Shown: positions 40,808-49,581, counted from the first letter of the stretch. The stretch: 64,000 nucleotides of DNA from UBA6115 sp050952935 (GCA_050952935.1 JBMNLS010000001.1:310001-374000); one strand, 5' to 3'. A program made the numbers and translations. Notes: a model not told the origin generated them from the letters alone.

Positions 40808-42634
40808 ATGCGCATCAAGCGGCTTTTGGCCCTCATTACCCTGCTGTTCATGCTGATGGGCGGCGCCCAGGCGGCAGACGCCGCCTGGTTTAAGCCCTAT
40901 GACAAGGTGGCCGGCTACACCTATGTAACATTTGGCCGCTATCCCAATGACGCCGCTGGTACGGAAGCCCCTATTTTGTGGCGGGCGCTTCAAAATCAGG
41001 GCGGCACGGTTTATCTGATGAGCGAATACCTGATAGAGGTAAGCCGGCTGCATTCCGTGGCTTTCGGATACCCCGGATGGAAACAGGCGGATCTGAACCT
41101 GTGGCTCAACGGCGAATTTATTCAGAAGGCCTTCAGCGCCGATGAGGCGGCGGCCCTCACAGAGCAGCCGGAGCTGGGCCGGGTGAGCCTGCCCAGCGCG
41201 GATGACATCAAGGAGGCTCAGTTCGGCTTTGACTCTGACAAGGCCCGCCGCGCCATCGGCACCCCGTGGGCGGACAGCCGGGGGCTGTTCTTCTATCGCC
41301 ACAAGGGCCACAGCCCCTACTGGACCCGCACGCCATCCACCCGGGACTTTGCCCACCGCACCACCAAGCTGGAGGGCAACATCGGCTACCTGGGCGTGAC
41401 GGCGGATGACCTGGGGGTGCGGCCGGTGATCTGGCTGGCGCTGGATCAGGTGAGGGTGTCAGGCGGCAGCGGTGGGGTGGCTGATCCCTATGTGCTGACG
41501 GCGCTAAACGCCGCGCCCGCGGCCACTGCTGTGGCTATGGCCACGCCTGCCCCGGCAGCGGAGGAACCCCTCCCCCAGGCAGCGGAGCCTCTCCCGGAAA
41601 TCATTGAACCTGAGGAGCAGACCGAGGAGGAGACCGAGGCGGAAACGGAGGAAGTGACGGAAGAAGCGGCGGTTGAGCCCGCGGCTCAGGCCCCGGCACC
41701 GCAGCAGGCCGTCAGTGCCTCCGGCTGGGCCCAGACCGGGCACCTGCGCCGGGGGGATTTCCCGGAGCTGACGCCGGAAGGCTTCCTACCGGAAGGCCAG
41801 CCCGCCTATATACACATTGACGCCGAGGGCGGCAAGTGGCGCTTTGCCGATCAGACGCTGCGCATCCTGATTGACAAGGTGCATAATGAGGCCCTGGCTT
41901 CCAACGTCATCACCGCTGAGATATATCTGAAGGAAGGGGCGCCGGGTTTCCGCATGGTGCATCATGACCCGGAAAACCGCACCGTGAACCGGGACGCCTT
42001 TAAGGAGAAGCCCGCCACCATCGCCAAAAACAACAAGCTGGTGTTCACCATGAACGGGGACTATTACCTCTACCGGGTATACATGGTCAAGTCCAAGCCC
42101 AGCTACCCCATCGGCGTCATCATCAGGGCCGGCGATGTTCTGTTTGACAAGCCCCCCAAGCCTACCCGCACGGCCTATCCGCCGCTGGACAACCTGGCCC
42201 TGTTCCCCAATGGTGACATGAAGGTTTTTAAGGCAAATGAGCACAGCGCCAAGGAGTTTTTGGCGATGGGCGCAAGCGATGTGCTGGCCTTTGGCCCCTA
42301 TTTGATCCGCGATGGGCAGATCAACTCCTTCTCCGCCACCTATGGCAACACCAACCAGCCCCGCTCGGGCATTGGCATGGTGGCGCCGGGGCATTATTTT
42401 GCCGCCGTGGTGGAGGGCCGTATCCGGGGCAGCAAAGGCACCACGGTGAGCGCCCTGTGCGAGCATCTGGTCAGCCTTGGCTGCACCACCGCCTACAACC
42501 TGGACGGCGGGGACACCAGCGCCATGGTGTTCATGGGCCAGCAGCTTAACCAGCTATATAAAGTAAACGGCAAGGAAAAAGACCGCATTCAGAATGAAGT
42601 GATGGGAATCGGGCATTACGAAAACATGCAATAG
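40808..42634 (+). CDS. DUF6273 - phosphodiester glycosidase fusion, secreted
   Basis: Exported two-domain protein, 608 aa. Signal peptide 1-23 (cleavage near QAA). Residues about 30-225 match the DUF6273 surface domain (VTFGRYPNDAAGTEAPILWRAL, WLNGEFIQKAFSADE, YWTRTPS, GVRPVIWL). A Pro/Glu/Thr-rich linker (about 236-310) follows. Residues about 325-608 form a phosphodiester glycosidase: MNGDYYLYRVY, NQPRSGIGMVAPG, VVEGR and YNLDGGDTSAMVFMGQ. It probably trims a cell-surface or capsular glycan. AGGAGGTTTACGAC precedes the ATG. Paralogue of the gene at 25132-26016. Confidence 0.88.
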   Translation: MRIKRLLALITLLFMLMGGAQAADAAWFKPYDKVAGYTYVTFGRYPNDAAGTEAPILWRALQNQGGTVYLMSEYLIEVSRLHSVAFGYPGWKQADLNLWLNGEFIQKAFSADEAAALTEQPELGRVSLPSADDIKEAQFGFDSDKARRAIGTPWADSRGLFFYRHKGHSPYWTRTPSTRDFAHRTTKLEGNIGYLGVTADDLGVRPVIWLALDQVRVSGGSGGVADPYVLTALNAAPAATAVAMATPAPAAEEPLPQAAEPLPEIIEPEEQTEEETEAETEEVTEEAAVEPAAQAPAPQQAVSASGWAQTGHLRRGDFPELTPEGFLPEGQPAYIHIDAEGGKWRFADQTLRILIDKVHNEALASNVITAEIYLKEGAPGFRMVHHDPENRTVNRDAFKEKPATIAKNNKLVFTMNGDYYLYRVYMVKSKPSYPIGVIIRAGDVLFDKPPKPTRTAYPPLDNLALFPNGDMKVFKANEHSAKEFLAMGASDVLAFGPYLIRDGQINSFSATYGNTNQPRSGIGMVAPGHYFAAVVEGRIRGSKGTTVSALCEHLVSLGCTTAYNLDGGDTSAMVFMGQQLNQLYKVNGKEKDRIQNEVMGIGHYENMQ

Positions 42635-42646
42635 GCGCATGAGAAG

Positions 42647-42684
42647 GCGGGGGCGGCTCGTTTGCTTCATCGAACCGCCCCCGC
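42647..42684. terminator. bidirectional terminator between convergent genes
   Basis: 14-bp stem 42647-42660 / 42671-42684 with one mismatch, 10-base loop, ATTTTATT on the plus side. It serves the glycosidase fusion and possibly the PHP phosphatase gene. Confidence 0.75.
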
Positions 42685-42697
42685 ATTTTATTCAGTT

Positions 42698-43528
42698 TTA
42701 TTCAATCAGGCTGGTCACTTCCCGCATCCCCAGCGCCCGCAGGTGCTGCCGGGCCAGATCATACAGCGGGGTATCCAGAAAGCGTCCGGGCTCATGGGCG
42801 TCAATCCCAATGATGGCGCTGCAGCCTTCCCGGGCGGCGATCTGCCAAAAATCAAAGCAAGGATAGCCCACCCCGCCATCGCGGCGGTGGACGCTGTAAA
42901 AGCCCGAGAGGTTGTATTCCAGGGGCAGGTTCATGCTCCGGGCCGCCTGGCAAATGTCCCGGGCCGCTCCCCGGCAGGCGTCATCAAAGGCGGGATAGGC
43001 CCGCAGATACAAATCCGGATGCCCCAGGCAGTCATAAAGCCCGCTTTCAATGCCCTGAACGGTCAGCCGGGCGTATTCCTTAACATCATTTGGACTTGAT
43101 ATTTTGCCGTAATAGATCTCTTCAAACCGGGTGTTGTAATGGTTGGCAAAGATGAGGAAGGCCACCTGGTATTGCTCCCTGATTTCATTCAGCCAGCCCA
43201 GATATTCCGGGAGATGCTCCACCTCCAGCCCCAGGCTGATCTCAATCTGATCAGCGTAGGCGGCCTTGAGATGGTTGACTGACCGGACATAGCCGGCCAG
43301 CTCCGACACATCCATGCGGGTGGAGGATACAAAGCCGTCCGGGTAAGGCCAGGGGGTGTGGTCAGAAAAACCCAGGTGGGTGAAGCCGCCCTGAATGGCC
43401 GAGAGAACATAGCTTTCATCGCTGCCTTTGGCGTGATGGCAGCGGGTGGTGTGGGTGTGAAAATTCTTGCGGATGGGGGTTTTCCTCCTTGGTCGCGATG
43501 GGAGCCATTGTATCAAACCCGCAGCCAT
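42698..43528 (-). CDS. PHP-family phosphatase (histidinol-phosphatase like)
   Basis: Metal-dependent phosphoesterase of the PHP superfamily resembling HisK-type histidinol phosphatase. NFHTHTTRCHHAKG is the first metal motif; GFSDHTPWPYPDG, GLEVEHLPEY, FANHYNT, DCLGHPDLYLR and GIDAHEPGR supply the remaining His/Asp ligands. The start is uncertain: conserved sequence begins near 43466, a good AGGAGG (43489-43484) lies inside the open frame, and the codon at normal spacing after it is ATC (43474-43472), not ATG. I list the upstream ATG at 43528, which has no ribosome site. No other histidine genes are nearby, so another phosphoester is possible. Confidence 0.8.
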   Translation of the reverse strand: MAAGLIQWLPSRPRRKTPIRKNFHTHTTRCHHAKGSDESYVLSAIQGGFTHLGFSDHTPWPYPDGFVSSTRMDVSELAGYVRSVNHLKAAYADQIEISLGLEVEHLPEYLGWLNEIREQYQVAFLIFANHYNTRFEEIYYGKISSPNDVKEYARLTVQGIESGLYDCLGHPDLYLRAYPAFDDACRGAARDICQAARSMNLPLEYNLSGFYSVHRRDGGVGYPCFDFWQIAAREGCSAIIGIDAHEPGRFLDTPLYDLARQHLRALGMREVTSLIE

Positions 43529-43561
43529 TTTGCCAGTTATCAACCGGGCATGGGTGAACGC

Positions 43562-44014
43562 TTATATCTTGTTGGCCATGCGCCATTCCTTCACCCGGCG
43601 CAGCAGGGCCGGCTGAATATCTGGAAAGGTAAGGCGGGGGGGCAGATCGTCATAGAAGGCAATGTGATCAATTTCCGAGTGGATATCGCCCAGGGAGATG
43701 ATGTCAGCATAGTAGAGCCTGCCGAACCGCTCCGGTGAGAAACGGCCGTCAGACTCCCGGATGCTTACGGAATAGTAACACACCGGCCAGATACGGTAGT
43801 CCCTGGCGCCGGTTTCTTCCTCCAGCTCCCGCCTGGCGGCGGCGTCCGGGCTTTCCCCTGGCTCCACATGGCCGCCCGGGATTTCAAGCCCCGTGCGTTC
43901 CTTGTTTTGTGCCCACACCCATTGTCCCCGATAGGTGCAGGGAATGATGGAGAAGATGACCTGGCTGTCATCCCCTTCCTCATAAAAGCGGATGCGCATT
44001 CTGCTTTTTGACAT
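43562..44014 (-). CDS. Nudix hydrolase
   Basis: Hydrolase of nucleoside diphosphate-linked compounds, 150 aa. The Nudix box GGHVEPGESPDAAARRELEE-ETGA fits GX5EX7REUXEEXGU exactly (about residues 47-69). The N-terminal FSIIPCTYRGQWVWAQN strand and C-terminal acidic segment are typical of small clostridial Nudix proteins annotated as 8-oxo-dGTPase-like, but specificity cannot be assigned. It is divergent from prmA and 33 bases upstream of the PHP phosphatase frame. Confidence 0.9.
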   Translation of the reverse strand: MSKSRMRIRFYEEGDDSQVIFSIIPCTYRGQWVWAQNKERTGLEIPGGHVEPGESPDAAARRELEEETGARDYRIWPVCYYSVSIRESDGRFSPERFGRLYYADIISLGDIHSEIDHIAFYDDLPPRLTFPDIQPALLRRVKEWRMANKI

Positions 44015-44095
44015 GTCAGCACCTCATCCATTGGCTTTGCTGACAGTATATCACGGCGGTCAGGCGTATAAAAGGGGCAGTATCTTTTGCGTTGT

Positions 44096-44124
44096 TTGTA
44101 AAATGCGCGGCCTGAGGATATAAT
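44096..44124 (+). promoter_or_regulatory. promoter of prmA-rsmE-mtaB operon
   Basis: TTGTAA at 44096-44101 and TATAAT at 44119-44124, 17-base spacer, 30 bases before the prmA ATG. Confidence 0.65.
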
Positions 44125-44153
44125 AACGCCAGCTTTGATCGCTGGAGGAAAAG

Positions 44154-45074
44154 ATGGACTGGGTTGAACTGACGGTGGCAACCACAAGCCTGGGGGCGGA
44201 GGCTGTTTCTGCCTGCCTGGTGGGGGCGGGGGCCATGGGCACCCAGATCATTGACCGGGCGGATGTGCCGGGGCCTGAGGCGCTGAGAGAAACCTGGGCG
44301 CTGCTGGATGAGGACATGATCCGCCAGATGCCGGAAGAGGTGCAGGTGAAGGCCTGGTTTCAAACGCCGCAGGAGGCCCGGCTGGCCAGGGAGGCGGTGG
44401 CACGCCTGCAAGCAAACGCTGATTTTGACGCGGGCAGCCTGGCGGTGTCCCTGGGGCAGGTGGCGGATGAGGCCTGGGCTGAAAGCTGGAAGAAGCACTT
44501 CCACCCCATCCACATCGGCCGGTTTGTGATCTGCCCCAGCTGGGAGGAATATACGGCCCAGCCCGCGGATCTGGTGATCGGGATGGATCCGGGCATGGCG
44601 TTTGGCACCGGATGGCATGAAACAACTAGGCTGTGCCTTCAGCTGATCGAAAAGCATTACCGGGGCGGGCGGGCGCTGGATGTGGGCACGGGATCAGGCG
44701 TGCTGGCGCTGGCGCTGGGGAAGCTGGGCGCTCGGGATGTGCTGGCCGTGGATATTGACCCGGGCGCTGTGCGGGCGGCCCGGGAGAACATAGCGGCCAA
44801 CGGGCTGTCTGAGGTGATTCAGGCAAAAAAGGGCAACCTCGCCCAGGGCGTTACCGGGCAATTTGCCTTTGTCTGCGCCAATATCTTAGCTGATGCTATC
44901 ATCCTGCTGGCGCCTGATCTGCGCCCTTTGATGCTGTCAGGCGGCGTCTTTGTGGCCTCCGGCATTGTGAAAGACCGGGCGGGTGAGGTTGCGCAGGCGC
45001 TCACCCAGGGCGGATGGAAGCTGATTGACCGGGCGGAGGAAGGCGAGTGGGCGGCCCTCGCCTTTAAGGGCTGA
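44154..45074 (+). CDS. prmA: ribosomal protein L11 methyltransferase
   Basis: SAM-dependent enzyme that trimethylates ribosomal protein L11, 306 aa. The N-terminal substrate-recognition domain (to about 115) ends with EAWAESWKKHFHPIHIGRF, and the catalytic domain has DPGMAFGTGWHETTRL, motif I ALDVGTGSGVLALALGKLG and ANILADAIILLAP, all hallmarks of PrmA. GGAGGAAAAG precedes the ATG. First gene of a conserved Firmicutes RNA/translation cluster; rsmE starts one base after its stop. Confidence 0.95.
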   Translation: MDWVELTVATTSLGAEAVSACLVGAGAMGTQIIDRADVPGPEALRETWALLDEDMIRQMPEEVQVKAWFQTPQEARLAREAVARLQANADFDAGSLAVSLGQVADEAWAESWKKHFHPIHIGRFVICPSWEEYTAQPADLVIGMDPGMAFGTGWHETTRLCLQLIEKHYRGGRALDVGTGSGVLALALGKLGARDVLAVDIDPGAVRAARENIAANGLSEVIQAKKGNLAQGVTGQFAFVCANILADAIILLAPDLRPLMLSGGVFVASGIVKDRAGEVAQALTQGGWKLIDRAEEGEWAALAFKG

Positions 45075-45075
45075 T

Positions 45076-45777
45076 ATGCCGATCTTTTTTCCGGAGCGGG
45101 TGGATCATGACCTGGCGCTGCTGTCAAAGGAGGACAGCCACCATGCCCTGCGGGTGCTGCGATTGCGCCTGGGCAGCACGGTTCAGGCGGCCTGGGAAGG
45201 CCGGCGGTTTGCGGGGGAGCTGACCCAGCAAAACGGCTTGGCTGCCGTGCGGCTAAAGGATGAGCTGCCCTCCACCGAAGCATCCTTACGGCTGACGCTG
45301 TATCAGGGCCTGCCCAAAGGGGACAAGCTGGAAGGGGTGATTCGCAGCGCCACGGAGCTGGGCGCCGCAGCCATTGTCCCCTGTTTGTTCAGCCGCTGTG
45401 TGGCCCGGGCGGAAGCCGTTCAGGAGGGAAGGAAGCGGGAGCGCCTGCTCAAAATCGCCCGGGAGGCAGCCATGCTGTCCTACCGCACGGCGCTTCCTGA
45501 AATCGGGGAATTGCTGAATTTTGAAGCGCTGTGCGACGCGCTCATGTCCCATCAGCTGGCCCTGGTACCCTGGGAGGAGGCGGACGCCCCGCTGCCCGCG
45601 GTGCCGGAGGGGGTCACCGACATCGCCCTTGTGATCGGTCCGGAAGGCGGCATCACGGCTGAAGAGATTAAAAGGCTGGCGGCTGTGCCCGTCAGCCTTG
45701 GCCCCCGCATCCTGCGCACGGAGACGGCGGGCGCTGCCGCGATGGCGATGGTCATGGCAAAAGCGGGAAGATGCTGA
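45076..45777 (+). CDS. rsmE: 16S rRNA (uracil1498-N3)-methyltransferase
   Basis: SPOUT-class methyltransferase acting on U1498 of 16S rRNA, 233 aa. N-terminal PUA-like domain (MPIFFPERVDHDLALL, SHHALRVLRLRLG) and C-terminal knotted domain with KGDKLEGVIRSATELGA, VIGPEGGITAEEI and LGPRILRTETAGAAAM, the SAM-binding knot. The start is the ATG at 45076, one base after prmA; a frame open from 45025 inside prmA is not needed. Followed directly by mtaB. Confidence 0.95.
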   Translation: MPIFFPERVDHDLALLSKEDSHHALRVLRLRLGSTVQAAWEGRRFAGELTQQNGLAAVRLKDELPSTEASLRLTLYQGLPKGDKLEGVIRSATELGAAAIVPCLFSRCVARAEAVQEGRKRERLLKIAREAAMLSYRTALPEIGELLNFEALCDALMSHQLALVPWEEADAPLPAVPEGVTDIALVIGPEGGITAEEIKRLAAVPVSLGPRILRTETAGAAAMAMVMAKAGRC

Positions 45778-45778
45778 G

Positions 45779-47071
45779 ATGGATCCCATGAGGAAAACCG
45801 TGGCTTTCTGCACCCTGGGCTGCAAGGTAAACCAGTATGACAGCCAGGCGATGCTGGAGAGGTTCCAGGCGGCGGGCTATGAGCAGGTGGATTTTGACCG
45901 GATGGCTGATGTGTATGTGGTGAATACCTGCGTGGTGACCGCGGTGGGGGAGCAGAAAAGCCGTCAGATGTTAAGCCGCGCCAGGCGCAGAAACCCGGAG
46001 GCGGAGCTGGTGGCGGCGGGATGCCTGGCCCAGAAGGACGCCGGCAAGCTGAAAGAGATGGGCCTGCGCCTGATCCTGGGCAGCCAGTACCGGGGGCAGG
46101 TGGTGGAGCTGCTTGAGGAAGCGGTGGCCACAGGGCAGCAGACGGTGGCTGTGGAGGATATCCGGCGGATTCCCTATGAGCGGCTTGCCATCAGCCGTCA
46201 GGAAGGCCGCAGCCGTGCCAACATCAAGATACAGGAGGGCTGCGACCGGTTTTGCGCCTATTGCATCATTCCCTATGTCAGGGGCGGCATCCGCTCACGG
46301 GCGCCTGAGGACATCGCGGAAGAGGCCCGGCGGCTGGCGGCGGCGGGATATCGCGAAATGGTGCTCACCGGCATCCACCTGTCAAGCTATGGGCGGGATT
46401 TGGCCGGAGTAATGCTGCTGGACGCCATCCGGGCCATCGCGCAGACGCCAAGCGTTGAGCGCATCCGCCTGGGCTCATTGGAGCCGGTGGTGGCCACGGC
46501 GGAATTTGTGCGGGCGATAGCGGCAATCCCCCAGGTGTGCCCGCAGTTTCACCTGTCTTTGCAATCAGGCAGCGACACGGTGCTTGCCCGGATGCGCAGG
46601 CGCTACACCGCGGCGGAGTATTTGGTGTCCGCCCGATGCCTGCAAGGGGCCTTCCCTGGCTGTGCCCTCACCACGGATCTGCTGGTAGGCTTCCCTGGGG
46701 AAACGGAGACGGAGTTCGCGCAGTCCCTGGCTTTTTGCCGGGAGGTAGGCTTTGCTAAAATGCATGTATTCCCCTTTTCAAGGCGGGCGGGCACCGCGGC
46801 GGACAAAATGCCCGGGCAGCTGCCCCGGGCGGTGAAAGCGGAGCGCGCCAGGGCGGCCATCGCGCTGTCAGACGAACTGTCTGAGGCCTATCGCGGGCAG
46901 TTTACGGGAAGCGTGCTGCCGGTGCTGTTTGAAACCCGGCACGGTGAAGATGCCCGCGGCCACAGCCCCCAGCTGATTGAGGTGCGAGCCGTTGGCGGTC
47001 AACCGGGGGAGACGATGAAGGTGCTGATCACCGGCCTTGAGGACGAAGGCCTGAGGGGAAACGTGATATGA
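45779..47071 (+). CDS. mtaB: tRNA t6A37 methylthiotransferase
   Basis: Radical-SAM enzyme converting t6A37 to ms2t6A37 in tRNAs, 430 aa. The N-terminal UPF0004 domain has cluster cysteines in CTLGCKVNQYDS, VVNTCVVT and VAAGCLAQ; the radical-SAM CxxxCxxC is CDRFCAYC near residues 154-161, followed by IIPYVRGGIRSR, VLTGIHLSSYG and TDLLVGFPGETETEF. A short C-terminal TRAM domain completes it. TLGCKVNQYD and the tRNA clade features suggest MtaB rather than MiaB or RimO. The ATG at 45779 follows rsmE by one base; an ATG at 45788 is an alternative start. Confidence 0.94.
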   Translation: MDPMRKTVAFCTLGCKVNQYDSQAMLERFQAAGYEQVDFDRMADVYVVNTCVVTAVGEQKSRQMLSRARRRNPEAELVAAGCLAQKDAGKLKEMGLRLILGSQYRGQVVELLEEAVATGQQTVAVEDIRRIPYERLAISRQEGRSRANIKIQEGCDRFCAYCIIPYVRGGIRSRAPEDIAEEARRLAAAGYREMVLTGIHLSSYGRDLAGVMLLDAIRAIAQTPSVERIRLGSLEPVVATAEFVRAIAAIPQVCPQFHLSLQSGSDTVLARMRRRYTAAEYLVSARCLQGAFPGCALTTDLLVGFPGETETEFAQSLAFCREVGFAKMHVFPFSRRAGTAADKMPGQLPRAVKAERARAAIALSDELSEAYRGQFTGSVLPVLFETRHGEDARGHSPQLIEVRAVGGQPGETMKVLITGLEDEGLRGNVI

Positions 47072-47085
47072 AAGAAGGAATGCCC

Positions 47086-47958
47086 ATGGATAAGCCTTAT
47101 GCCATCATGACCGAGGCGGCCTGTGACCTGCCCCGCGAACGATTTGAAAAAGCGGGGGTGTTGGTGGCCCCTTTGCCCATTACCATAAACGGGGTGAACT
47201 ACCAGCACCACCCGGACGAGACAGGGCTGAGCTACAGGGCCTTCTACAGGATGCTCAGGGACAAGATTCAGGGCGTCACCGGCGCCCCATCCCCCGAAAC
47301 CTATGCCGCCACGGCCAGGGCCGCGCTGGAAACGGGGCAGGATGTGCTGTATCTGGGCTTTACCTCGCAGCTGAGCGCCTGCTATCAATCAGCCAAACTT
47401 GCGCTGGAGGAGCTGAAACAAAAATTCCCCCTTCGCAAGATCCTGATGGTGGATACCCTGTCAGGCGCCATGGGCCATGGGCTTTTGGTGGAGCTGGCCG
47501 CCCGGGGCAGAGAAGCAGGATGGAGCATTGAGGAAGCCGCCCTGGCTGTTGAACGATATAAACTGAAGGTGGCCCACTATTTCACCGTGGCAGATCTTCA
47601 CCACCTGCGCCGCAGCGGCAGGGTGGGGGCGCTGAGCGCCGTGGTGGGTACGATGCTTCAGCTAAAGCCCATCCTTGCCCTGAATGACAAGGGGGTCATC
47701 TATATGGCGGAGAAGGTGCGCAGCTATCAAAGAGCCTTGAATCGGCTAACAGACCTGGTAAAGGAAAAGGCGGTGAATCTGAAAAGCCAGATTGTGTATA
47801 TCAGCCACGCCGATATTGAGGACATTGCCCAAAAACTGGCCGATAAAATTCGTACTCTGGGCGCCCGGGAGGTGGTAGTGCATCTGCTGGGGCCGGTCAT
47901 CGCCAACCATGTGGGGCCAGGCGCCCTGGGTATTTCCTTTCTCACCGCTAAACGATAA
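47086..47958 (+). CDS. DegV family fatty-acid-binding protein
   Basis: DegV-fold protein, 290 aa; family members bind a fatty acid and, as FakB, present it to the kinase FakA for phosphorylation. IMTEAACDLP, GAPSPETYAATARAAL, LGFTSQLSACYQSAKLA and the C-terminal HLLGPVIANHVGPGALGISF are family blocks. The ATG at 47086 has GAAGGA 6 bases upstream; the frame also opens at 47068, overlapping the mtaB stop. One of three DegV genes in the window; this is the most divergent. Confidence 0.92.
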   Translation: MDKPYAIMTEAACDLPRERFEKAGVLVAPLPITINGVNYQHHPDETGLSYRAFYRMLRDKIQGVTGAPSPETYAATARAALETGQDVLYLGFTSQLSACYQSAKLALEELKQKFPLRKILMVDTLSGAMGHGLLVELAARGREAGWSIEEAALAVERYKLKVAHYFTVADLHHLRRSGRVGALSAVVGTMLQLKPILALNDKGVIYMAEKVRSYQRALNRLTDLVKEKAVNLKSQIVYISHADIEDIAQKLADKIRTLGAREVVVHLLGPVIANHVGPGALGISFLTAKR

Positions 47959-47969
47959 GGAGGTTTGTT

Positions 47970-48314
47970 ATGAAAGATTGTTTGTTTTGCAGGATCATCG
48001 CCGGGGAGATTCCCTCAGAGAAGGTGTATGAGGATGAGCGGGTGTATGCTTTCCGGGACATCAACCCCCAGGCGCCCACCCATGTGCTGATCGTGCCCAG
48101 GGCGCATCTGGGTGGCTTGGATGATCTGGCGAAGGCCGGGGATGACATTCTGACCGCCTGCCTGCGCGCGGCCCACACCATCGCCACACAGGAAGGTGTG
48201 GGGGAGAGCGGCTACCGGCTGATTTCCAACTGCGGCCCCCATGCCTGCCAGAGCGTCAGGCACCTGCATTTCCATGTGCTGGGCGGCAAGCAGCTAAAAG
48301 AACGGATGGACTAA
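47970..48314 (+). CDS. HIT family (HinT-like) nucleotide-binding protein
   Basis: Histidine triad hydrolase of nucleoside phosphoramidates, 114 aa. CLFCRIIAGEIPSEKVYEDE is the standard N-terminus, with DINPQAPTHVLIVP in the middle and the triad HLHFHVLGGKQL at the C-terminus. AAGGAGG lies before the ATG, 12 bases after degV. Its stop overlaps the end of the opposing ABC-2 permease gene by four bases. Position after prmA-rsmE-mtaB is conserved in clostridia. Confidence 0.95.
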   Translation: MKDCLFCRIIAGEIPSEKVYEDERVYAFRDINPQAPTHVLIVPRAHLGGLDDLAKAGDDILTACLRAAHTIATQEGVGESGYRLISNCGPHACQSVRHLHFHVLGGKQLKERMD

Positions 48315-48970
48315 AACTCCGCCCGTTCGTAGACGCGCTGGCTGATCAGCAAAGACAGGTCAAAAAGGAGAAGTCCTGACGCTGCCAATACCGGCAGCGT
48401 CCAGCCTTTTAGCGCTCCTATCAGCTGCATCACCATGGCCTGGAAGCCCTCATTGCCCTCCCCATAGCCCAGCCAGGCGGATAGCTTCTGGGGCAGGATG
48501 ATGATGGCGATATAGACCACAGCGCTCAGAATGCCGCTCCATTTGGGGCTGACAAAGGCCAGCGGCATCATCAGCGTGTTATAAAGGATACCGATGGCCG
48601 CGATCATGGGAAACAGCGCCCAGGGGGAGAAGGGCAGGGCCAGGCCATAGACGCGCAGCCGCCACATCAGCAGGCACATATAAAGGGAAAAACCGAGGGC
48701 GCAGCAGAGATAAAACAGATATTTCGCGTTCACCACGCTGCGGCGCTTTATGGGAAGGGTGCCCAGCAAGAGGTTTTCAGCCCCGCCGCCAATCCCCGGG
48801 CGGGCCAGGGTGACCAGCAGGTGCATGTAGATGATTTGCAGAAACACCGCGATGATGGGGCCGCCAACAGGCTTGTTCAGGCAAATGGGGATGACCGACA
48901 GGCCCAAGACCAGGAAAGCCAGATGCACATACCGGGTGAGGAGCCAGTCCTTTTTTATCAGATGCTTCAT
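48311..48970 (-). CDS. ABC-2 type transporter permease (second subunit)
   Basis: Integral membrane protein of 219 aa with about six hydrophobic helices and no soluble domain. The N-terminal MKHLIKKDWLLTRYV is the usual cytosolic lead of ABC-2 permeases, and a short loop LLLGTLPIKRRSVVNAKYLF between helices 2 and 3 is typical (contacts the ATPase). It overlaps the first permease by four bases (ATGA). Together with 48967-49581 and the ATPase it forms a GntR-regulated exporter similar in layout to YtrABC systems. Substrate unknown. Confidence 0.8.
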   Translation of the reverse strand: MKHLIKKDWLLTRYVHLAFLVLGLSVIPICLNKPVGGPIIAVFLQIIYMHLLVTLARPGIGGGAENLLLGTLPIKRRSVVNAKYLFYLCCALGFSLYMCLLMWRLRVYGLALPFSPWALFPMIAAIGILYNTLMMPLAFVSPKWSGILSAVVYIAIIILPQKLSAWLGYGEGNEGFQAMVMQLIGALKGWTLPVLAASGLLLFDLSLLISQRVYERAEF

Positions 48971-49581
48971 GCGGGCCTCCTTTGCGTTGCTTCAGGCTGT
49001 TTCAGGGCGATCAGGTAGCAGGCGATGAAGCTGGTCATGCCAATCGCCAGGCAGGCCGGCAGGCTCAGCCAGGACAAAAAGACCTCCTCGCCCGTCTTTG
49101 TCAGCACCAGCAGCAAGGTGATTGCCATGTTGATCAGGGCGGAAATTGCCCGGGCGATGTTCTGTGGCGCATTCAGGGCCAGGCAGGGGCTGATGCCGGC
49201 GACCACGAGGCTCAGTGCCATGGCTTTGGAGATGATCTGCCGCATGAACACCTGGCTGCTCACAAGCTCCATCATGGCCACAAAGCCGGCGGCGATCAGG
49301 CCAGCGACCAGCACCATGGCCGCCTGAAACAGGAATAATCCCTGAATCAGCTCACGGCGCGTTACCGGGAAATGGCAGCGGGTGATCTCAAGCTTATACA
49401 GGCCATCGCCTCCACTTTGCGGTGAAAACACGATGTACACAATCAGAAAACCGGGGAAAGCCGATGAGTTGAAGCCGGGCACGAGAGCATACATCCCAAA
49501 GGGCGCTACCAGGGAGGAGAGCAGGAGCAAGGGGCTTTGTGCCAGCAGCTTGAACTGCATGATAACCAGCTTACTTAACAT
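48967..49581 (-). CDS. ABC-2 type transporter permease (first subunit)
   Basis: Membrane protein of 204 aa with about six helices: MLSKLVIMQFKLLAQSP lead, FNSSAFPGFLIVYIVFSP, then GLYKLEITRCHFPVTRRELIQ (the cytosolic loop common to bacterial ABC-2 permeases; LPVTRREIV-like). The start is the ATG at 49581, after AAGGGGAGGACAT, and overlaps the end of the ATPase gene by 11 bases. Distinct in sequence from the second permease, so a heterodimer is likely. Confidence 0.82.
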   Translation of the reverse strand: MLSKLVIMQFKLLAQSPLLLLSSLVAPFGMYALVPGFNSSAFPGFLIVYIVFSPQSGGDGLYKLEITRCHFPVTRRELIQGLFLFQAAMVLVAGLIAAGFVAMMELVSSQVFMRQIISKAMALSLVVAGISPCLALNAPQNIARAISALINMAITLLLVLTKTGEEVFLSWLSLPACLAIGMTSFIACYLIALKQPEATQRRPA

